A stretch of 64,000 bases of DNA from Sapria himalayana (Eukaryota > Streptophyta > Magnoliopsida > Malpighiales > Rafflesiaceae): positions 4,231,890-4,295,889 of the forward strand of contig JAREIK010000801.1 of the NCBI GenBank assembly GCA_029783825.1, written 5' to 3'. The translations under genes and the position numbers were made by a program. Below the pieces are notes generated by a model, which saw only the letters and a program-made list of their open reading frames with translations, searched no databases and had not been told where the DNA came from. Position 1 is the stretch's first letter. Each line of letters opens with the position of its first letter. Positions 38,704-50,610 of the stretch are shown piece by piece.

Positions 38704-38908
38704 CAATGATAAAAATTTCTGATATGTCCACTGATATATCTCCAATATATCCATAAATTCTATTTATCAATATATCCATTAAGACCGATATATCTATCCT
38801 TGATTGGTGCTCATATACAAATATACACTGATATATCTTCGATATATCTGATATATCTGTAATATCCGAGTATCGATATATCCGTAGAAACCGATATTTT
38901 AATCATTG
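38704..38908. mobile_element. Small MITE (205 bp) rich in GATATATC
   Basis: Ends CAATGATAAAAATTTCTGAT and, reverse-complemented, CAATGATTAAAATATCGG form inverted repeats. It is flanked by GCTACCTG (38696-38703) and GCTGCCTC (38909-38916), 6 of 8 identical. The interior consists of repeated GATATATC and CCGATATATC words. A second copy with the same order of words lies at 54397-54576. Confidence 0.75.
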
Positions 38909-39083
38909 GCTGCCTCTACCATAACTGGTATAACTTGGCAACGTGCTGCCTCTACCTCATACATGTGCCATATCTATTAAAAATAATAAACATCACATTA
39001 TTGATTAGTAAGCATCAAGTAAAATACATAAGGCAAAGAAAATAAATAAACATGATTAATGATTGAAATAACTAAAACTCACT

Positions 39084-42000
39084 AACTACTCATTCTCATC
39101 AGAATCATCTAAATCTGGTTCGTCTTCTTCTTCAAATGTAGTAATATCATTTTCAAACTCCTCTTTATCACTCGTTTCTTCCTCATGATCAATTAAATAT
39201 TCATCAACATCTACATCCCCACTTGTATCCATCTCAGAAGATGCAACTAAAAGGACATCTTCATCCCCCACCATAGCTTTGATTATAATATCATTTCCAT
39301 CATTTTGAAATGTTGGTTCTATAACAACAGTACTTGGTGATGCGAGGATGTCAATTTGAGCCCTAGCTTTGATCTTGCACACAGCTTTCCAATCTTTTCT
39401 AGGACCGGTCCAACCTGAATATTCATAATAATAAACCTGTGATGCTTGTACTACTAAGACAAAAGGTTCATACTTATTGAATCATTTTTTATCATGCACA
39501 TCGATAAGTTTATATCGAGGATAGAAAACTATACCAATATGTGGTGTTGGGTTGAACCATTCAATTTTGATAACACAATTCTTTTAACCGGGAAGGCTTC
39601 AAATTCTAACTCGATCACTTCGGCCAGAGTCTCATAATAGTCAAATTTGGTTTCATTGTATACGGATCCTTTAATGCATACCCCCATATTGTCTATTGCC
39701 CAGTAACTCCCATATGATTTAGTGTGAAATTTAAAATCATTCACAGAATAACCATAGTAAGTTCTAACCTCTCTTAGGGGACCTCGTGCTCTAGTTCGAA
39801 GATAATGATTAGAAATTTTATTTGCATGATTATGAACCTATAATCGGAATGAGTGTATTGTTGAGATTACAATTATAGATTTGTATTAGAACATTATAAT
39901 TATTTGTGATTTTCATCTTTAGTAAACATACATATTTATCAAATCATGATGGAAATTCTTACTCCGTCATGGCATTAACAGCTTCGTCATTCAAGTTTGG
40001 AAACTATTTATGTTTTTCTGTAATGAATACACTAAAAATATAAATGAAATTAGAGAAAATGGATACATTGAGAGGAAATAGTATATTAACATGCTAAAAA
40101 GATCTCATTTGACTTTTAGCACCTACTTACTATATGAATGGTTGAACCTCTAGACAATTCATTAGGACATATAGATGAGCTGTAGTATATTCATTTTCTG
40201 TTATATACCATTTCCCTTCGGCAGCAATTGCTTTACCCAGAGGCTTAAAAATTTCAAACATATCATCATCCACGATGTCATCAAGATAAACCTCATTTCG
40301 CTTTTCCTTTAGTGGAAGAGTTAGATCTCCTTCTTTGAAATAGAATGATGTGAATTTGGCAGCCTCATCCATTATATACCCAATTAATATAGAAATTTAG
40401 ACCTGAGCCTTATTCATGATTTTATGCTTTATTTTCCTCAAGTATCTACAAAAAGATTATTGAATATTACAAGTCATTTATGTGTGTGTGTGTGTGTGTA
40501 GGAAAAGAATTGATTGATTGAATTAATATTACCTTTTTGGATGATACATCCAGTGATAATGGACTGGACCAGCAATCCAAGCTTCATAAGCCAAGTGCAT
40601 TAGAAGATATTCCATTAAGTCAAAAAAACTTGGAGGGAATATTGTCTCAAGATTGCATAAGATAACATGAATTTGTTCATCCAGATTCCTCAACTCCTCA
40701 TCAGTCAAAGAAGAAGAAGTCAGTTGCTTGAAGAATAAAGAAATCTTAGTTACCAGCTCTCATATTCTATTTGGTAGGAATTATCGAAGAGTAATTGGTA
40801 ATAATCTTTTCATGAATACATGACAATCATGACTCTTCATGCCAAACATCTTAAGTTTGTTCGCATCCACACATCTCCTCGTATTATAAGCATAATCATC
40901 TGGAAATCTCAGTTTTTTTACCCAATCCAACAAATCTTTCTTCTGTGATTTATTCAGAACAAATGACACATCAAGGTATTTACTGGTGACAAGATTTTGT
41001 GTAAAGTGAGGACGATGACAATATTTAGTCAACTCATCTCTTGACTTGTACGTTTCCTTAGTTTTCCCTAGAATGTTAAACACTATATTGAAAATATTGT
41101 CAAACACATTCTTCTTGATATGCATAATATCAAAATTGTGCATGAGCAAGTGTTCATGCTAGTAGAGCAAATCGCAGAAAATACTTCTCTTATTCCACCC
41201 ACAAGTCTTAGATATAGCTGCATTAACAACCTCAGCATCAACATCTATCATCTTCCTCAACCCTCTGTTATTCAAATACTGTATAATTTTATCCCTAGAT
41301 CTAACCATTGAAAATTGTTTAGTAACATTTCTATTCTTAATGAAGTCTCTGGAGTTACATCAGTACGGATGATTCATGGGCAAAAACATTTGATGGTTAT
41401 CGAACCATGACTGTTTTTCGCTCTTAATTAATCTAAAAGCATCAAAGTCTTCCATACAATGTGGACATGCCAACATACTAGTAGTACTCCACCCATACAT
41501 CATTGAATATGCTGGAAAGTCATTTATGGTCCACATGAGGGCATCACACATCTGAAAATTTTTTCATTTGGAAATATCATAAGTTTGAACCCCAACACCC
41601 CATGGACTTTTCAACTCCGCTATCAATGGCTGCAATAAAATATCTATCATCCCCATTGGATTCGTAGGCCTCGGCACTAAAATAGTCAAAAATATAGATT
41701 CCTCCTTCATACATAAGTCTGGAGGTAAGTTATACGACATCACCATCACAATCCATGAAGAATATTACTTTCCAGATTGACCAAACGGCTGAAAACCATC
41801 AACAAATAAACCAGCCTAACATTTCAAACTTTAGATAAAAAACTAGGGAAACATCCATCAAAATATTTCAAAGCAGGGGCATCAGAAGGGTGATACATTT
41901 TACCGTCCTCCATATGATGCTCTAAATGTCACCTAATTTCATTAGCTATTGCAGTTGATGCATACAATTTCTACAACCTAGGTGTTATTGGAAAATAGTA

Positions 42001-42358
42001 CATCTTTTTATACGATACCTTCAACTTCCATACATATAATCTATTTCCAAAACCCCTAACCTTTTGCTTGTAGCGAGCATGCTCGCATTTTTTTACAACT
42101 ATTACGGTCACTATCATCACCTCAGTATATCATACAGTTGTTCACACAGTAATGAATGACTTGTATAGGTAATCCCAAGCCTCTAACTAACTTCTTTGTG
42201 CTATAAAAATTCAATGGCATCAAATTATATTGTGGCAACAATTCTTGAATAAAATTAGACATATCATCAAACCATGCCTACGAATACATGTGTTTGTACT
42301 TTATTTCTATCATCCTAACGGCTGTAGATAGTTGAGTATGCTTAGAATTTCTACACAC
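39084..42358 (-). pseudogene. CACTA TNP2 transposase remnant
   Basis: Minus-strand reading in the order of the plant TNP2 (Transposase_21) protein: STAVRMIEIKY and WFDDMSNFIQELLPQYN (42180-42350), IANEIR-HLEHHMEDGKMYHP (41880-41950), GLFVDGFQPFGQSGK (41765-41815), YNLPPDLCMKEES with MIDILLQPLIAELK (41600-41740), ALMWTINDFPAYSMMYGW and LACPHCMEDFDAF (41420-41540), HNFDIMHIKKNVFDNI and GMKSHDCHVFMKRLLP (40790-41145). DUF4218-like sequence follows to about 40550, then DEAAKFTSFYF to AHLYVLMNCLEVQPFI (40130-40372). The DUF4216-like end is NDFKFHTKSYGSYWA (39700-39742) and FNKYEPFVLVVQASQVYY to WKAVCKIKARAQ (39370-39470), with an acidic tail. The N-terminus is missing beyond 42358. Many stops and shifts are present, for example CGA to TGA near 39490. 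Confidence 0.92.
40481..40499. repeat. (TG)n microsatellite
   Basis: About nine TG units inside an intron-like gap of the CACTA TNP2 remnant. Confidence 0.9.
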
Positions 42359-42390
42359 TAGTTGAGTAATGCTCTTTATAATATTTTTTT

Positions 42391-42745
42391 TCTAAAAGTC
42401 ATGACATTAAATAATTATTATGATTTTCATCAAGGTAGTTTTGGCTTTATAATTTGATGTAGCTCAAAAAACATAGCTTTATAAAAATGTTGTGGCTCTA
42501 ACTTGAGACTATCAAGCCATATTAAAGATAAACTCACAATATTAGTAACTTTTAGTACTAGTGGGATACTTGATTACTGTGCTATAAAATTAATATCATA
42601 GCTATAATTATCATGTTATAAATATGAATATGATTTCATGATATTATCATAATCATAAAAAATATATTGCACAATATAAGGATTGTGTCAACAAGGTGGT
42701 AAAGTCATAACATACAAAGATTCCTACGACCAATTAGTTAGAGAA
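42391..42745 (-). repeat. L4b: continuation of the gypsy LTR beyond the CACTA element
   Basis: CTAAAAGTCATGACATTAAA, TTTGGCTTTATAA, TAGCTCAAAAAACATAG, AACTTGAGACTATCAAGCC and AAGGATTGTGTCAACAAGG follow L3 from about 31705 to 32060 base by base with substitutions. Relative to L3, the piece between L4a and L4b, about 1.84 kb, is missing. Confidence 0.75.
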
Positions 42746-43640
42746 TCAACTTCTTGCCACACTTAAGTTAATTCTTATCAATCAAAAACCAACTTTCTAT
42801 TCTTATCATCTTTAATCTCTCTCTCCACGCCTGCCAATATCAGAGGGACATTTGTGGATACTATTCATCTTTATCTTCAAAAGTCAAGATTTATTTGACT
42901 TACATAACATCATAATCAAGGAGGGGGTGAGAGACATTGCCTGAGAATTCTTCTCTTTGAAAGTTAATATTTGACTTCTCTAATATATTCCCCACGTATA
43001 TCTTGTAACCTCTCACTAGGGCATGAAGCTTAATTTCCTCATCTTAATGATGGTGGAAAGGTAAAAAGTTAGTTGTAAAATTAAGCACCAAAAGTACAAC
43101 CAACCCTTACACTCTTCTATTATTTCTCTTCTCACTAAGTGTCCATATATACTTGTTGATAAATCTCTTCAACTACCACTACAATCAATCAATGTCTTGA
43201 TGATTGCCTTGTAGTTTAGTTGTATTTTTAGGATTTTGAAGGCCATGCTATTCACAACCTCATGCAATCCAAACACTATACTAATAAAGTCCTTATCAAA
43301 ACTTTATCAAACTTCTCATGCATAGTTCTACTTGTCTGTATGTCTTCAATAATCATCTTATTATCCCTCTTTATATGGCTTTAAAATTTATCCCATTTCT
43401 CCTTTCTATTATTATTTACTAGAAAGGTGAAATGACTTTTATGAATCCTTGTTTCCCCTTAAGCTCTTCTTAGCTAGGGTAGAATTTATCCATCTTTTTT
43501 GTCTTTTTGACAAAAAATATCGATATGAGCGCCATGACTCATAAGGAAGTCTCGATGGTGGGTGACTTCTATCATTTTTCTTTAGTCTTGTGACTCATCT
43601 CATTTTTCTCTCTTTTTACAATTTGGGTCCCTTTTTAGCA
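42746..43640 (-). pseudogene. Possible gypsy gag-protease fragment
   Basis: On the minus strand around 43090-43280, GLHEVVNSMAFKILKI, then YKAIIKTLIDCSGS and a degraded LSTSIYGHL recall the pattern seen around the aspartic protease of chromovirus-type gypsy elements (SLHA--G, T-K--G, LIDSGSTHNF). A similar string occurs at 48.3-48.4 kb. Similarity is weak and broken by stops. Confidence 0.35.
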
Positions 43641-43649
43641 CCCAAAATA

Positions 43650-44240
43650 TAATATCAATAATCATTCTTGTATGCATGATGATTATACTTATGCATAAAG
43701 TCTATGCATAAACATTACTGAGTTTATTCGTAATGTTTATAAATAAACATTATACATAACAAGTAATATTGTTACAAGAAATAATTTCTAGGTAACTGTT
43801 TATCTGACTTTTGAGTCGAAAACACTCCCTCCATGGAATTGCTTATGAATAATGTTATGCATAATGTTTATACATACGAAGCACATTCTATGAGGTCAAA
43901 CATACTCAATGAACAAAAACATATTATACAGGGCACTTAATAAATTTTATGCATGACGTAATAATGCATAATATCTCGTTAGTTTATGGGTAATGAGACA
44001 TTATGCATCAATTAACGAGTTTATGCATAATGAATTTTATCATAAACTAACCTTTGGGTGCAATGAATCCATTATACATATGGAAAGTGTTATGCATAAT
44101 AATTTATGCATAATTCATGTTATGCATAACACGCTATGGATAAACACAAATTATGCATAATACAATTGTTATGCATAACATATTTTTTATGCATAACATA
44201 TTCATTATGCATAAATATGGGTTATGCATAACTAGCAAAT
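43650..44240. repeat. Cluster of TTATGCATAA palindromes
   Basis: Within about 590 bp the 8 bp palindrome TATGCATA occurs about 12 times and one-mismatch variants (TATGCATG, AATGCATAA, TATACATAA) occur many more times. The flanks of the palindromes differ, so this is not a simple tandem repeat with fixed unit. Spacing ranges from about 15 to 100 bp and is densest at 44090-44230. No coding frame and no transposon ends recognised. Confidence 0.9.
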
Positions 44241-44779
44241 ATAAAACTGAAAACTAAAATAAAAAATTAAAATTTTAATGCAGGATAGAGCAAATTCGGA
44301 TTTATGAATTCTCAAGGCCTATTTATAAAAAATTTAAAATAGAAATCAAAATATAAATATTTAAGTTTTGGACCCATAAACAATTTTACCTATATAAAAT
44401 TCCAAAAAGGCCCCCCAAAAATTTGTCACCCGAACGTGTAAGCAGCAATAACAAAATTCCGATGTCACATTTTTATAATTACAAGCAATTTTTCTATGTT
44501 TCAATCCTAACATACACAGTATCCCACTCTATCAAACTCAGAAAACGGAGAAATCGATCGGAAAAATACGACGTCGTAACAATTCTCTGATCTATCGTCT
44601 AACCTAGATTGTGCTATTCGGGTATGTTTTTCAATGAATTCTATATTTCGAATTTGGGTGGGTATGTCTATGAACATCGTCATTTTGAATTTTTTACCCG
44701 AGATATATGCACACATATCGATATAATGTTAAAAATGGTGCACTGACTTCAAATTGTTGCATTGTAAAATCTTAAAATT
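44241..44779. other. Less repetitive segment, no gene recognised
   Basis: Includes CCTATATAAAATTCCAAAAA followed by GGCCCCCC, wording often seen in plant LTRs, then a moderately GC-containing stretch at 44540-44720. A 69-codon minus-strand frame there has no family motif. Function unknown. Confidence 0.35.
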
Positions 44780-44799
44780 CACACACACACACACACACA
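44780..44799. repeat. (CA)n microsatellite
   Basis: Ten CA units. Confidence 0.92.
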
Positions 44800-44944
44800 T
44801 GTATCTGCCGGTGTGTGTTTCTATATGTATATAAATCTATGCGGGTGTGTGTGTTGGGTGATTATGTTTTTTTAGTTATAACATGTTTACAAACATGATA
44901 ATTTGTTGTGTGTCTGTGTTGGGATAGATATAAATAAATAAATA

Positions 44945-45011
<67 letters not shown>

Positions 45012-45030
45012 CGTGCGTGTGTGTGTGTAT
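44945..45030. repeat. Compound (AT)n(GT)n microsatellite
   Basis: About 12 AT units run directly into about 16 GT units, then GCGCGCGTGTGCGTGCG and more GT. Alternating purine-pyrimidine for about 85 bp. The Cys/Val-rich plus-strand frame across it is an artefact. Confidence 0.95.
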
Positions 45031-45284
45031 AAATCAGTGCATATAAAATTTTATACTTTTTTCCAAGGCTTAATTTTACATGTAGGAAATTGTGCCAATT
45101 GTTTTTTAGTTATTCAAAGTAAACAATTTAGAAATTACCAATTATTTATTGAAGAATTTTATGTTAATTAGTCAATCCACATAAATATAAAATTAAGATA
45201 AGTTATTGTAATCAAATAAGATTTCTATGGTTTTAATTATGTGTAGATTATCATTCTGTGGTGAGATATCATTTTATTTATTTA

Positions 45285-45655
45285 TCTTTTGTTGCGATGT
45301 ATATATTGTTAAAATATTAACATATTTGTATTTATTTAACTATTTTTTTGTAATGTGTGCAATGTCAAATTGTTACAATTAAATTTGAAATAAATTTAAG
45401 ATTTAAAATATTTAAATAATTGTTTTTATTTATTTGTTTTTGCAATATGTGCAATGTTAAGATATTATAAAAATAAAGTTGAAATAAAATAAAGATTTAA
45501 ATGATAAAATATTTGTATTTATTTATCCATTTTATGCAATATATGCAATGTTAAAATATTAAAATAATTATATTTATTTATTTATTTTTACAATATGTGA
45601 AATGCTAAAATATTACCAAAATAAATTTGAAATAAATTTAAAATGTTAAAATATT
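45285..45655. repeat. AT-rich degenerate tandem array
   Basis: About five diverged copies of a unit with GCAATATGTGCAATGTTAAA, then AAAATAAATTTGAAATAAAT, and TTTGTATTTATTTA. Spacing between copies falls from about 98 to 84 to 56 bp along the array, so units have lost internal pieces. Confidence 0.7.
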
Positions 45656-47383
45656 CTATAAAAACACTCACATCAATTGAGGGTAATTTATATAAGATAT
45701 GCATAATATATTAGCTTATAAAAATTTTTATGCTTTAGACTTAATCAGTATCATATTCAAATAATTAACATATCTCAATGTTAATTTATAATATATAAGT
45801 TATTCTTATGTATCACGATTAGAAAGACTTATTTTTTTTTATCATTATGTGTGAGTTTGCTTTATGATTTGTCTATTAATATATATTATGATAGCATGTA
45901 CAAACTCATTAATGATAATTTTAATTTTAGTTCTACATAAGTATTATATCTATTAGTATCCAAAAAGAATGGAATTCAAAATGTTAAATATATTTATAAA
46001 ATATCAGTTATACATAATTAAATATAATAATACAAGATCTTAATTTAGCTTGATAATAAGAAAAAATTTACATGAGATAATTGGAGAAATATCTCATGTA
46101 ATTTTGAGTTTTCAGTGATAGCCTTTAAGAGTTCATTAGAATTAAATCATAAATCTAAATTTTTTGGTTGTGTCTTGTATTTTTTTCTAGAAAGAGTCAA
46201 AATTTACTTTCCATTAGGATTTATGCTTGTGACATATTGTTAATTTTTTTTTGATCTTTTCTAGAGTTGGATAAAACTTGGCTTCTAAAACTATATCTTT
46301 CATCTTTTTTTTTCATGCCTTAGTATAATTTTATATTTTATACTCGAATGGTTGGGTATATACTTTAAGTTGAAAGTTATTACTTTTAAGTAATGTGTCA
46401 TGATATTCATATCTTTCTAACTTTAGAATATTGTAGCATTGTGAATGATTGGAGCTGTATATTTTTTTTCTATAATATAAAGTTGTGATATTGGAAATGA
46501 GCAGTAATTTTATTTTTTCTCTTGCATCAAATGGATGTTGTATTGATAATGACTATGATTACATATTCTATTTATGAAATATAAAGTTATGATATTGAAA
46601 TGAGTCATAACCCTAATCTATTTCTTGTATTAGATGGATATGACATTGAGAATAATTATATCTAGACATTTTGTTTTTGTAATCCAAATTTAGTATTAGA
46701 AATAAGTCATGGCACTGTTCATTTCTCTAGAGTAAAAGTCATGGCCATAAAAATGATCATAGCTCAAGTATTGCTATTTAAAATTTTATATGGCTAAAAA
46801 TCACGATGCTAGGAATAGTATTATGATTTTTATCTTAGATTTATTGGTTATGTAATGAAAAAATCATGACACTAGAAGTTTGTCATGACCAAGAATATTA
46901 GTGAGGTATTTAATTGTTGTGCTGTGAAATTATTATTATAGCCATAAAAAATATTAGAAACTAGTGTAGTCGTGATTCCAAATAAATTCATAATCAAAAA
47001 GAATATATTGCATAATAAAATAATTGTTTCAATGAGATGGTAAAATCATGACATATGTAGATTATCATGATTATTTGTATAGAATTTTGGCTAAGAATAT
47101 ATATCAAAACTATTCTATAACTCAATGAGATGTAACAAAGTTATAACACATAGAATATTACGACTTTACATAAATTTTTACTCAATAATTTACCAAATTT
47201 CTAGTTTACACAAAAATCATATAATTTAAATATTATCTGTCATATTTTATAAAAAATTATAATTTAGTAAAAGTATTCATTTTAAAACTTTTTTATATAT
47301 AGCACATTATGTATATTCATCAAAATAATTAATTTAATTTAGTATTTGACATATTAAAAAATTCACATATTAAAATAATTGTC
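45656..47383 (-). repeat. L6: truncated long gypsy LTR copy
   Basis: Enters the family at CACTCACATCAATTGAGGG (equivalent to about 30500 in L3). It continues with CATGAGATAATTGGAG and GAGTTTTCAGTGATAGCC (46070-46130) and CATGACACTAG-type repeats, and ends with ACATATTAAAATAATTG near 47383. The first 750 bp or so of the family are missing and are replaced by the tandem array on its left. Confidence 0.7.
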
Positions 47384-50113
47384 CCCAAACAATTATTTTT
47401 TTTTCATGTAAAAAATTGTTAGTTTCACTACACATAATTTTAACAAAAATTGATTACAATATCAAAATATGAAAATAAACAAAAAAATATAAGTCAATGA
47501 GGTTAGGGAGTCAAATAGTGGCATAACAGTAGATGATCTCTCTAAATCTCCCTTGTTGATAGTTGAACAATCTAATATCTTCGATAAAATTTTATGCAAT
47601 ACATTTTGTCTTCTTCTGCTAGAGTTTAATGTACCTTTAAAAGACCTCGTTGAAATGTACAACTTTTTTTAGTTTATATTTTTATTTTCCTAATTCTTTT
47701 ATTAATTAGTTCTTTTGATATTGCATAATATCTCTAATTCTTTTATCTCTTATTACTTCTATCTTCTTCTAATCTATTGTCATTTCCTTATAAAGTTTCC
47801 TAAATAATTTAGCATTGTTCATCATGTTGATCTCCAATCATTTTTTCAATTTTTTCAAAATCTTATAAATTTTATTTTTAAATTTGTTGGGTCACCACAA
47901 ATAATATCCTTTTCTTTTAGAGATGTATTTTTCACATTACATCTCATTTTTTCACTATCTCCACGATCACTGTATGGAGGGATTTGATCTATTTTTTTTG
48001 GCATTCATCATTTTTTTTGATGAATGATGAATTATTAGGCCAAAAAATTTATTTTTTTGATAATTGAGAATGAATTTCTTAAATAATTTTCTCACATTAA
48101 ATCTACATTTAGTTAAGAGGGTATAAAACAAAATTGGCCTATTTTGTATGACAGCTGAAATATGGAGTGTCAGTAATAAAAATGAGTTAAAAAAATACAA
48201 TCATGCTTAATTTAGTTCCGTGGATTCTTCATGTATTAAAAATTTTTATATGCACATTTTGAAGTTACACTTTATTCTCACTTTTGGTCTGTCAATATAT
48301 TCACATTTGCTTTGAAATTGGGTCATATTTTTAGGATTTTGAAGATATTATTATTCTTAACACCTAGCAAACTAAGTAACTTTTTAAGAGTCTCATATTA
48401 TAACGTACCCAAATTTCTCTCATATAACATTTTTTTTTCCTAATTTTTGAGATTGACATAGAATTCTTAGGCAATTAACACATTTTTGCATTCTCTATGG
48501 GTGTCAAATAAATTTCAATCCATCATATCTATCCTCTACTAGATAGGGGGGATATATTATATGAAATCTTATTCTCCTATAAAATTTTTCTTGGAGAGCA
48601 TTTAATTCATTATCCATTTGTTTTCTACTTGTTTCAAATAGAAAAGTTGCCACGTGCATCATGGATCTTTGGGGAACTTCAGTGGTGCTAGATCATGGTC
48701 ACTTTTTTTTTGCCTTACTACTCATCTCTCTAGCACTCCTCTTTTATTATTGCTTTGATCTTGAGACTTCCTTAATGTATGTGCTGAATTTTGAGTTGTT
48801 GGTGTTGAAATTTATGGTATTGGAGTTTGGAATCGAGAGAAAAAATTATCTTAGAAGTTTATGGTTTCTTTTCTTGCACGACTATGTTTAAATAGCCACA
48901 CAAGTTCTCAACTTTATGTATTTAAAAAAAAGTCATGACACTGATTGATGACAATGGCTTTGAGTCACTTGAATGTTGTGACCTAGATGATGGTTGTAGT
49001 TTTGAGAATGATTTGGTCATAATCACAATTATGTTTGAATTTGTGATCAATTATTGTTTGAGGTTTTATTGTGTATCAATGTATGTTTGGTGTGTATACA
49101 ACAACTAACAAAAGAAATTTATGTCTTACATAATAATAAGAAAATATTTTAGGTTGTTCCCCAAAAAGTATAATGTTTAATATCTGTAGTTAAAAGTTTG
49201 CTTTATTTATAACTTTATAGTTCATTCCAATTTCTCAATGTAGTTTTTTATTTCTTTTTTTCATACATTTTTTTTTCAGCCAGCAATACTATATGGAAGA
49301 GTACCTTAATAGTAGTTTCCACATAGATTTTTGGTAATGAGTGTATAAATCTTATTTTTTTTTTATTTTGGCCATGACATTATGATGTGTCATATTTCTT
49401 CAACTTCCTTGACTTTCTTGTTAATACTAACAAGAATCATACCAGTCAATTGAAGTTATAATCTAGCACTTTCTTTAAACATGCCCAAATTAGTATCTTC
49501 AAGTCTTTTTCAATTTTTTTAATAACTCTTTTTTCATTTTTTCATTCTCTTTATAACTTATAGCAACTTGGTTATAGTGTCTTCAAATAGAGATTCATAA
49601 GTTGGATAAGGACTTTGTAATGTAATCTCTTTATGACTCCCTAATCTCAGATCTCTATAGCTTACTACGTTCTAATAATAAAACTAATTCAAGCCATTAT
49701 TATGTATGAGTTAGAAGTCATTATTTAGTGAGAAATAGGTTTCATCATGTTGATATTGGACTATGCACATGCATCTCTATTCTTCTTGTTTTTTAATTTT
49801 TGAATTTCTTCTTTTTTAGGTTCTGATGTGTTTGCTCAATTATATATTTTTTGTTCTATTTAATGGTGGCTAAAAAATAAAAAAACTAAAATAATCAAAT
49901 AAGCAATGCAAGTTATGCAATGCAAATCAAGACGTAAAACCAAAACACCAACACCCAAACTATTAAAAATAGAATTATTATTTCTCAAAGTTAATTATGT
50001 CAACTAAAATTGACTAACTAAACTAAATATTCTTTGGTAGTAATTCTAAAAATTTATTGTGACTTTGTTATGATGTTTTATTTATTGGATTAGTCAAAGT
50101 TTCAAAATCTCAT
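47384..50113 (-). mobile_element. Internal region between directly repeated LTRs L6 and L5
   Basis: 2.7 kb flanked by same-orientation LTRs, therefore probably one retroelement copy with an internally deleted or non-autonomous body. The minus strand has only a weak gag-protease-like stretch near 48.3-48.5 kb. No RT or integrase. The plus-strand 76-codon frame at 48661-48891 is hydrophobic but lacks any known motif and sits in this element. Confidence 0.5.
48280..48560 (-). pseudogene. Possible gypsy zinc-knuckle and protease fragment
   Basis: Minus-strand pieces RMQKCVNCLRILC and LLGVKNNNIFKILKI followed by FKANVNILTD parallel the zinc-knuckle to protease stretch of chromovirus-type gypsy elements and the fragment at 43.1-43.3 kb. 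Frames shift and stops are common. Low certainty. Confidence 0.3.
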
Positions 50114-50359
50114 TGGGTAAGAGTTTCTCGTTTAACTAATCCGGCAAGCAAGGAAGCACAGACACGGCTCCCTACAGTCGTGTCCACGTGTATGACACTT
50201 GGACACGTGGACGCGGTATGAACACGGCACAGATACGTGTCTGATATGCCACGTGGTGTATCGGACGGTTGCGTCAGATGTCATATCCATGTCGAGTGAT
50301 CGACGTCCGACGACCTCCAATGGCTAACATCGCCGCATGGGCGACCTTGGCCACTCGAC

Positions 50360-50560
50360 GTAGGTGGCGAGTGTGATTTGAGGGGGAGGTAGGGGGTAGG
50401 CACTATTTGAGGGGGGGAGGCAGGGGACGGGCATGATTTGAGGAGATGGCAGGGGGCGGGCGTGATTTGAGGGGGGAGGTAGGGGGTAGGCACTATTTGA
50501 GGGGGGGAGGCAAGGGGCGGGCAAGATTTGAGGGGGAGGCAGGGGCGGGCGCTATGTGTG
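50360..50560. repeat. G-rich minisatellite, unit about 30-35 bp
   Basis: About six copies of a unit ATTTGAGGGGGAGGCAGGGG followed by CGGGC-, each containing several runs of three to seven G on the plus strand. Frames on the minus strand give Pro-rich peptides that are repeat artefacts. Confidence 0.88.
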
Positions 50561-50610
50561 GAGATGCAGGGCTGACATACAATAAAATAAAATATTTTTA
50601 TAAAATAAAA

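Larger units (their letters stand above)
36206..42390 (-). mobile_element. CACTA (En/Spm) transposon, 5' end missing
   Basis: The plus-strand left end CACAACTAAAAATCACAG followed by TTACCGAC resembles the CACTA terminus with its ACCGAC subterminal repeat. TACCGACCA/TGGTCGGTAAA words recur in both orientations over 36221-37000, as in CACTA subterminal regions. Minus-strand genes follow in the usual order: TNP2 transposase (39084-42358), then a Transposase_24-like gene (37230-38690). The expected subterminal repeats and CACTA terminus beyond the TNP2 start are absent. Gypsy LTR sequence begins within about 30 bp of the truncated gene. The element contains two MITEs. Confidence 0.85.

Noticed and set aside
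44971..45171. Cys/Val-rich plus-strand frame
   Set aside because: Starts in the GT microsatellite and continues into AT-rich sequence without motif.
48661..48891. Hydrophobic 76-codon plus-strand frame resembling a small membrane protein
   Set aside because: Lies antisense within a retroelement interior flanked by LTRs. AT-rich DNA easily encodes such hydrophobic runs, and there is no signal or family motif.
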